A stretch of DNA of 64,000 bases from Lutacidiplasma sp049802875 (GTDB lineage: Archaea > Thermoplasmatota > Thermoplasmata > Lutacidiplasmatales > UBA184), in NCBI GenBank assembly GCA_049802875.1, contig JBARNH010000024.1, positions 1 to 64,000 on the forward strand, given 5' to 3'. The translations under genes and the position numbers were made by a program. The notes beneath the pieces were generated by a model that saw nothing but the letters and a program-made list of their open reading frames with translations, was not told the DNA's origin and did no database searches. Below, one piece after another: positions 59,570-64,000 of the stretch. Numbering within the stretch: the stretch's first letter is position 1; every line of letters starts with the position of its first letter.

Positions 59570-60310
59570 CTATTTATGCTTGCCCGAGGCCGCACCGTGA
59601 TCTGCCTCCGCCAGCACCCCATCCACGAGCAGGGCGTGGATGGAGAAGCCGCGGAGCATCTGGTCCCACATCTGCTTACGGACTTCGGGGGAGTTCGCGA
59701 AACCGGCGACGATCTGACCGATCCACTCGCTGTGTTCGACATCCGCGGTCACGTGGAGGTTATAGTACTCGAGATGCGCCTCGTCCACCCCGTAGTGGGT
59801 GCGGAAGGCGGGCAGGAGTCGCGCGCAGAGGTCGACGTTCGGCGGCTCTGAGGAGCCCGCGGCGGAGACGTAGAACGAGTTGATGCGATTCGTGTAGAGG
59901 AAGTCGTCAATCGCGACCATCGTGCTGGGCAAGAGGGGGGCCGACTGCACCTCGGAGCGCTCGACTCCCAGGCCCTCACAAAATCGTAGCCACAGCTCCG
60001 GGTGGCCGGGGGCCTTCCCCTTCGGGTCACCCGCCTCCTCGACCAGCTGGTCGAGGATCATTCGACGGTACCGGTCGTTGGTCGGCTCCCATGAGCAGTT
60101 GGCGAACCGCTCGGCCATGGCGATCGGAACCGAGGCCAACCACGGGTAGAACTGCTTCACCCACGCCTGGACGACCGGCTTCGGGACTTCTCCTTTTTCC
60201 AGGCGGGCGAAGAACGGGTGGGTCTTGAACGGATGGTTCGCCATCTTGTAATTCGTGAGCTCGTCGCGGAACCGTTCTCCCTCGAACCGGACCCAGGGCG
60301 CTTCCGTCAT
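59570..60310 (-). CDS. Haem-oxygenase-like diiron (CADD/PqqC-like) protein
   Basis: 246 residues from the ATG at 60310, 25 nt from a TATA element, so leaderless. The sequence follows the CADD/PqqC branch of the haem-oxygenase-like fold: ARLEKGEVPKPVVQAWVKQF, the first ligand region LVEEAGDPKGKAPGHPELW (Glu and His), and HVTADVEHSEW, the HxxxDxxH metal motif of the diiron members. These enzymes oxidise or fragment amino acids; chlamydial CADD makes para-aminobenzoate. It lies just upstream of the aromatic array on the same strand but with its own promoter. Substrate unknown. Confidence 0.85.
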   Translation of the reverse strand: MTEAPWVRFEGERFRDELTNYKMANHPFKTHPFFARLEKGEVPKPVVQAWVKQFYPWLASVPIAMAERFANCSWEPTNDRYRRMILDQLVEEAGDPKGKAPGHPELWLRFCEGLGVERSEVQSAPLLPSTMVAIDDFLYTNRINSFYVSAAGSSEPPNVDLCARLLPAFRTHYGVDEAHLEYYNLHVTADVEHSEWIGQIVAGFANSPEVRKQMWDQMLRGFSIHALLVDGVLAEADHGAASGKHK

Positions 60311-60330
60311 GGCCCCCCGACCCCCCGTCG

Positions 60331-60339
60331 GCTATTTGG
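60331..60339 (-). promoter_or_regulatory. TATA element of the CADD/PqqC-like gene
   Basis: Minus-strand CCAAATAGC, centred 25 nt before the ATG at 60310. Confidence 0.55.
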
Positions 60340-60367
60340 GGCTCGAGGTTCTCCCCTGAACCTCGCT

Positions 60368-60375
60368 GTTTATCG
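60368..60375 (+). promoter_or_regulatory. TATA element of the CoA-transferase gene
   Basis: GTTTATCG, centred 26-27 nt before the ATG at 60398, only 30 bp from the divergent TATA element of the CADD/PqqC-like gene. Confidence 0.6.
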
Positions 60376-60397
60376 CGCGCGGGCCGGCTCGGAGCCG

Positions 60398-61708
60398 ATG
60401 CCCGATGAGAGTTCTCCGGCGACGGTCCCACCGTTCGGACCCCTCGCCGGGGTCCGAGTGCTCGATTCCGCGCGGTTCGTCGCGGGGCCGTGGGCCGCGA
60501 CGTACCTCGGCGAATTCGGAGCGCGGGTCATTCACGTGGAGGGTCCGCCGTTCGGGCCCCCGTACGCCGACGCGACGCGTTCGCTGCGACCGCTCCTCCC
60601 CGGCGGCTCGCCCGGAGACGAGGTCTCGGAGTCGTGGGTACAGTACTCCCGGAACAAGCTCTCGGTCGGCGTCGATCTGCGTGCCCCGGAGGGGAGGGCG
60701 GTGTTCCTCGATCTCGCCCGATCGTCGGACATCTGGATCGAGTCGTCGCGTCCCGGGACCTACGAAAAGCTCGGGCTTTCGGACCGAGATGTGTGGGGCG
60801 CGAACCCTCGCTTAACGATCGTCCACGTCTCGGGCCATGGGCGGACGGGCGAACCGTCCCGGGTGGTGGCGCCGTCGTACGACCTGACCGCGCAGGCGTA
60901 CAGCGGGTACCTCTCCCTCCAAGGGCGGCCCGACCCGGACCCTCCGATGCGCTCCGGAACTGCCCTCAACGACACCGTCACTGGACTCGCGTCGGCGACG
61001 GCGGGCCTCATGGGCTACATCGATGCGCAACGTACCGGTAGGGGCCAGGCGATCGACGTCGCCCAGTACGAGGTATTCTTCACGCTGCTCGAAAATCTCG
61101 CCTTGGACTACTTCATGCGCGGGGTGGTCCGCGGTCGGTTCGGCACCGGCCACGCGCGGCTCCACCCCTACGACGTGCACCGGGCGGCGGACGGTTGGGT
61201 GGTCGTCGCGGCCCCCACACCCGACGCTTGGATGGCCCTGAAGACGGTCATCGGTTTCTCCGACCCCGCGTACGACGACCGGGACTTCCGTCTCTCCCAT
61301 CGCGAGCCGGTCGACCGGGCCATCGCCGAGTTTTGCGCGAGCCGGAGCCGAGAGGAGTTAGAACGGATCGGGAGGGAGCACGACGTCGCAATCTCTCGTG
61401 TCTACGATATAGAAGACATCGCTCGCGACCCGCACTATCAGCGTCGGGGGATGTTGCTGGAGTGGGATGACCCCGTGGCCGGTCGAGTGAAGGGGGCCGG
61501 GGTCGCCCCCAAGTTCTCCGAGACCCCCGGCGGAGTGTGGCGGGGAGCCCCCTGGCTCGGGCAGGATAACCGTGCGGTCCTCCACGGGATCCTCGGATAT
61601 TCCGACTCGAAGATCGCGGAACTCCGCGCCGCCGGGGTCATCGGAGAACATCCTCCCCGGGGGCCTCCTCCGGCCCAAGCTCCGCCCGACCGGACTGAGG
61701 AGCCGTGA
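60398..61708 (+). CDS. Class III (CaiB/BaiF family) CoA-transferase
   Basis: Moves CoA between carboxylic acids, through an aspartyl-CoA intermediate. 436 residues from the ATG at 60398, selected by TATA spacing. Family features: LAGVRVLDSARFVAGPWAA, LGEFGARVIHVEGP, YSRNKLSVGVDLRAPEGRA, and the likely nucleophile Asp in PSYDLTAQAYSGY. The C-terminus is Pro-rich. Overlaps the acyl-CoA dehydrogenase start (GTGA), so the two act on related acyl groups; the substrate is unknown. Confidence 0.92.
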   Translation: MPDESSPATVPPFGPLAGVRVLDSARFVAGPWAATYLGEFGARVIHVEGPPFGPPYADATRSLRPLLPGGSPGDEVSESWVQYSRNKLSVGVDLRAPEGRAVFLDLARSSDIWIESSRPGTYEKLGLSDRDVWGANPRLTIVHVSGHGRTGEPSRVVAPSYDLTAQAYSGYLSLQGRPDPDPPMRSGTALNDTVTGLASATAGLMGYIDAQRTGRGQAIDVAQYEVFFTLLENLALDYFMRGVVRGRFGTGHARLHPYDVHRAADGWVVVAAPTPDAWMALKTVIGFSDPAYDDRDFRLSHREPVDRAIAEFCASRSREELERIGREHDVAISRVYDIEDIARDPHYQRRGMLLEWDDPVAGRVKGAGVAPKFSETPGGVWRGAPWLGQDNRAVLHGILGYSDSKIAELRAAGVIGEHPPRGPPPAQAPPDRTEEP

Positions 61709-62862
61709 GCGCCCACCTTCCTCCTCTTCCGGACGATCCGCTGGTGACGGAAGTGCGCGCGGCGGTCGCCGGCCTCGACCTCCCGAGACGGTACCGGGAA
61801 CTCGACCGGAAGCCCGAGTTCCCGCGGGTGGAGTTTCGCGGTCTCGGAGCGGCGCACCTCCTGGGACTACGTACTGCGGTCCGGCTAGGCGGGCGGGGAC
61901 TGCCCCTTCCGCGGGTCGGCGCCGCGCTCTTTCACCTCGCGTACGGCGGAGGGACCGCCTTCGCAAAATTGTCCTTGCAACCCGAGTTTTCGTCAGTCCT
62001 GGCGGAGCACGGGGAGGACGAGCTCGTAGACCGGTGGTTTCGACCGATGCTCCGGGGGGAGATCCTCGTGGGGAACCACCTCACGGAGCCCGCCGCGGGA
62101 TCGGATGCCGCGGCGATGGAGATGACGGCGACGCGCGACGGGACGGACTACATCCTCAACGGGACCAAGAGCGAAGCCGCGTTCGCGGAGGACGCGGACG
62201 CAGCGATCGTCTACGCGAAACTCCCTTCCGACTCGCCGCACGGGGGGATCACCGCCTTCCTGGTCCCCCAAGACCTGCCCGGGGTCTCGCGGGCAGCAGG
62301 CGTCGGGGACCTCGGAGAGCGTTGGCAACGCAGAGGAACGGTGACCTACACGAACGCTCGGATCCCGTCCGAACACCGCATCGGGGCCGAGGGGGCGGGG
62401 TTCGAGTACGTCCGGGGGGAGTTGACTCGGGAGCGAGCGCTACTCGCGATGATTTACCTCGGAGTGGCACGAGCGTCCTGGGACGAGACCGTCCGGTACG
62501 TCGGCGAGCGGAGGGCCTTCGGGAAACCGCTGTCGGGCCAAGAGGCCGTTGCGTTTCCGTTGGTGGAGGACGGGGCGTCGCTGGCCGCAGCGTGGCTGTA
62601 CACCGACCGAACGCTGCATCGGTTGGACGAGGGCATCCCGGCCGACGGGGACGCCGCCCTCGCGAAATGGATGGCCTGCGAGACGGCCCTCCGCGCGATC
62701 GACCACGCGATCCAGTTCCACGGCGGCCGAGGGTACTCGCAGGCTCTGCCGCACGAGCAGCGCTGGCGGGACGTTCGAAGCGGAGGCATCGCCCACGGAC
62801 CCGCCGAGATCATGCACCTGGTAGCGGCGCGGGACCTTTGGCCCCGGAAATCGTCCGCCTAG
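61705..62862 (+). CDS. Acyl-CoA dehydrogenase family protein
   Basis: Flavin enzyme that oxidises acyl-CoA at alpha-beta carbons. 385 residues from a GTG overlapping the CoA-transferase stop. Typical segments: GNHLTEPAAGSDAAAM (FAD/substrate site), YILNGTKSEAAFAEDAD, RRAFGKPLSGQEAV, and the C-terminal FHGGRGYSQALPHEQRWRDV. The usual catalytic glutamate position cannot be placed with certainty. Probably one catabolic step paired with the CoA-transferase; no thiolase or hydratase lies in view. Confidence 0.9.
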   Translation: MSAHLPPLPDDPLVTEVRAAVAGLDLPRRYRELDRKPEFPRVEFRGLGAAHLLGLRTAVRLGGRGLPLPRVGAALFHLAYGGGTAFAKLSLQPEFSSVLAEHGEDELVDRWFRPMLRGEILVGNHLTEPAAGSDAAAMEMTATRDGTDYILNGTKSEAAFAEDADAAIVYAKLPSDSPHGGITAFLVPQDLPGVSRAAGVGDLGERWQRRGTVTYTNARIPSEHRIGAEGAGFEYVRGELTRERALLAMIYLGVARASWDETVRYVGERRAFGKPLSGQEAVAFPLVEDGASLAAAWLYTDRTLHRLDEGIPADGDAALAKWMACETALRAIDHAIQFHGGRGYSQALPHEQRWRDVRSGGIAHGPAEIMHLVAARDLWPRKSSA

Positions 62863-62870
62863 TCTTTATC
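62863..62870 (+). promoter_or_regulatory. TATA element of the S53 peptidase gene
   Basis: TCTTTATC, centred about 31 nt before the ATG at 62898, leaving a leader of a few nt. Confidence 0.55.
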
Positions 62871-62897
62871 GGGAGCCTCCTCGCCTCCCTTCTCGAG

Positions 62898-64000
62898 ATG
62901 GAGCTTCGGCCGAGGTCCCCTACCTGCCCGCGGATGACGGGCTCGCGGACGGCGATCCGGTACCGGAAGCTCGCGGTCGGGCTACTCGCGCTGCTGCTCA
63001 TCGGCTCTGGACTCGTGTTGGCGACACCGGCTCACGGTGCTCCCAGCCCGGCGGCGGTACCGGCCGCGAGCTCTCTCACGCTGGCCGAGCTCCTCGCTGC
63101 TCCACGGGCTCCGGCTCCGTTTCCCACCGCCGACCAGCCAGTGTCCGGTTCGCGCTTGGTCGGCACTTCCGTCTCCACCCGTTCGATCCCGGTCCTCGTC
63201 ACCCTCAGCCTGTCCAACCAATCTGCGCTCAACTCGGGGCTTTCCGCGCTATCCGACCCGAACTCGCCTTCCTACCATCGGTACCTCACGGCCGACCAGT
63301 TCGATGCGAGATACTCCCCCTCGGGCGCGGCCTACGCGAACGCAATCGAATACTTCGACTCGTTCGATGTCCAACAGTTCACCACCTTCGCGGACCGGAT
63401 TTCGATCGCTTTCGACGTTAGTCCAACGGTCGCGGATGCGATGTTCGACACCTCCTTGCAAGAGTATTCGCTCGCGGGGGCCACCTATTTCGCCCCTTCC
63501 GCCGCTCTCGAGCTCCCCGCTCCGATCGCCGCTTCGGTCGCCCAGGTTCAGGGGTTGAGCTCGAACCCCGACCTCGACCTCTCCACCAACCTCCACCTCG
63601 GAACCTCCTCGGGTCCCGTGCAACACGGCGGACAAACGACCGTCGTTCCCGATGTGGCCGGCTACCTTCCTCCTCCGAACTACGGATCGAGTCAGGAAGA
63701 GTACGGACCCGACTTCCAGGTCGCGTACGATGAGCAGTCGCTCTTCACCGAGTACGGCTTCCCGACCAACGCGACGGTCGCCACGATCCTCTGGGCGGGC
63801 AATTACACCGGACCCGGAGCCACGACCAACGGGGAATGCGGATCGCATTCTGTGGTCGACAATGAAGGCGTGGGGCCGTTCGATCCGGCGGACGTGGACG
63901 GGTTCTTCAACGAAACCCTCCCGGCCGGCCAACCCCACTCCGAGGTCACCGCCGTTCCGATCGAGGGGGCGGTGGAGCCCGGCTGCCTGGCGTCCTGGGA
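62898..64000 (+). CDS. Secreted S53 (kumamolisin-type) peptidase precursor, C-terminus beyond window
   Basis: Open from the ATG at 62898 to the right edge (367 residues). A basic start and hydrophobic helix (LAVGLLALLLIGSGLVL, about residues 26-42) form a signal peptide or anchor (start ATG 62934 is possible). Residues about 95-230 match the pro-kumamolisin activation domain: VTLSLSNQSALNSGLSAL, PNSPSYHRYLTADQFDARYSPS. The beginning of the catalytic domain follows (DFQVAYDEQSLFTEYGFP, then TVATILWAGNYTGP). The Ser-Glu-Asp catalytic residues would lie partly outside the window. S53 peptidases are acid-active extracellular enzymes. Confidence 0.85.
   Translation, partial: MELRPRSPTCPRMTGSRTAIRYRKLAVGLLALLLIGSGLVLATPAHGAPSPAAVPAASSLTLAELLAAPRAPAPFPTADQPVSGSRLVGTSVSTRSIPVLVTLSLSNQSALNSGLSALSDPNSPSYHRYLTADQFDARYSPSGAAYANAIEYFDSFDVQQFTTFADRISIAFDVSPTVADAMFDTSLQEYSLAGATYFAPSAALELPAPIAASVAQVQGLSSNPDLDLSTNLHLGTSSGPVQHGGQTTVVPDVAGYLPPPNYGSSQEEYGPDFQVAYDEQSLFTEYGFPTNATVATILWAGNYTGPGATTNGECGSHSVVDNEGVGPFDPADVDGFFNETLPAGQPHSEVTAVPIEGAVEPGCLASW

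Noticed and set aside
1..64000. CRISPR array, insertion sequence, integrase or prophage signs
   Set aside because: No regularly spaced direct repeats, transposase motifs, terminal inverted repeats or phage genes were seen; gene content is chromosomal and composition even.

Overview
The window is GC-rich (mostly about 65%) archaeal chromosome, densely packed and almost entirely protein coding. Its gene set is archaeal throughout: ribosomal proteins L1, L10, L12, L44e and S27e, aIF2-alpha, aIF5A, Nop10, archaeal Trm56, DtdA, a tRNA-splicing endonuclease, the three dedicated ether-lipid enzymes (GGGP synthase, DGGGP synthase, CDP-archaeol synthase), a GHMP-type shikimate kinase and the aspartate-semialdehyde route to dehydroquinate. 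The gene content and the many small membrane proteins fit a high-GC member of the Thermoplasmatota. That placement is an inference, because no rRNA is present. Many genes have a TATA-like element centred 25-29 nt before a start codon, so leaderless transcripts appear common; internal operon genes join through 4-bp NTGA overlaps.

Layout. 1-3918 (minus): L1-L10-L12, purF and a truncated unknown gene. 4138-7628 (plus): L44e-S27e-aIF2alpha-Nop10-HTH-Trm56-mevalonate kinase. 7643-9992 (minus): an RHH regulator, a possible small zinc protein, cobalamin adenosyltransferase and a YchF-type GTPase, with an inverted repeat across the promoter. 10188-18980: a pilin-like protein and a run of small membrane or secreted proteins plus a DUF885 metallopeptidase-like protein. 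19057-24060 (minus): a 1667-residue protein made of a full-length degenerate isoleucyl-tRNA synthetase, a helix-hairpin-helix, a long disordered linker and a DUF835 domain. 24204-29282 (plus): aIF5A and a 1528-residue protein built from about 23 copies of a 63-residue helical repeat. 29837-29941: tRNA-Glu(CUC) with a 32-nt intron in the T-loop.

30057-35939 holds small single-domain proteins, DtdA, a second RHH protein and a pair of M16 peptidases. 36069-43328 (plus) is a tight run: DGGGP synthase, GGGP synthase, DUF2070, M20 hydrolase, CDP-archaeol synthase, PyrE and tRNA endonuclease. 43372-44196 is an HTH/ferritin-like fusion. 44268-59371 (minus) is one 15-gene overlapping array that encodes the path from aspartate to tryptophan: lysC-asd supply aspartate semialdehyde; ADH synthase, DHQ synthase II, AroDE fusion, shikimate kinase, AroA and AroC make chorismate; TrpEGDCFBA make tryptophan. 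59570-64000 holds a haem-oxygenase-like diiron protein, a CoA-transferase/acyl-CoA dehydrogenase pair and the start of a secreted S53 peptidase.

The least ordinary items are the degenerate IleRS-DUF835 fusion, the 63-residue repeat protein, the T-loop tRNA intron beside a two-unit splicing endonuclease, and the aspartate-to-tryptophan super-operon.
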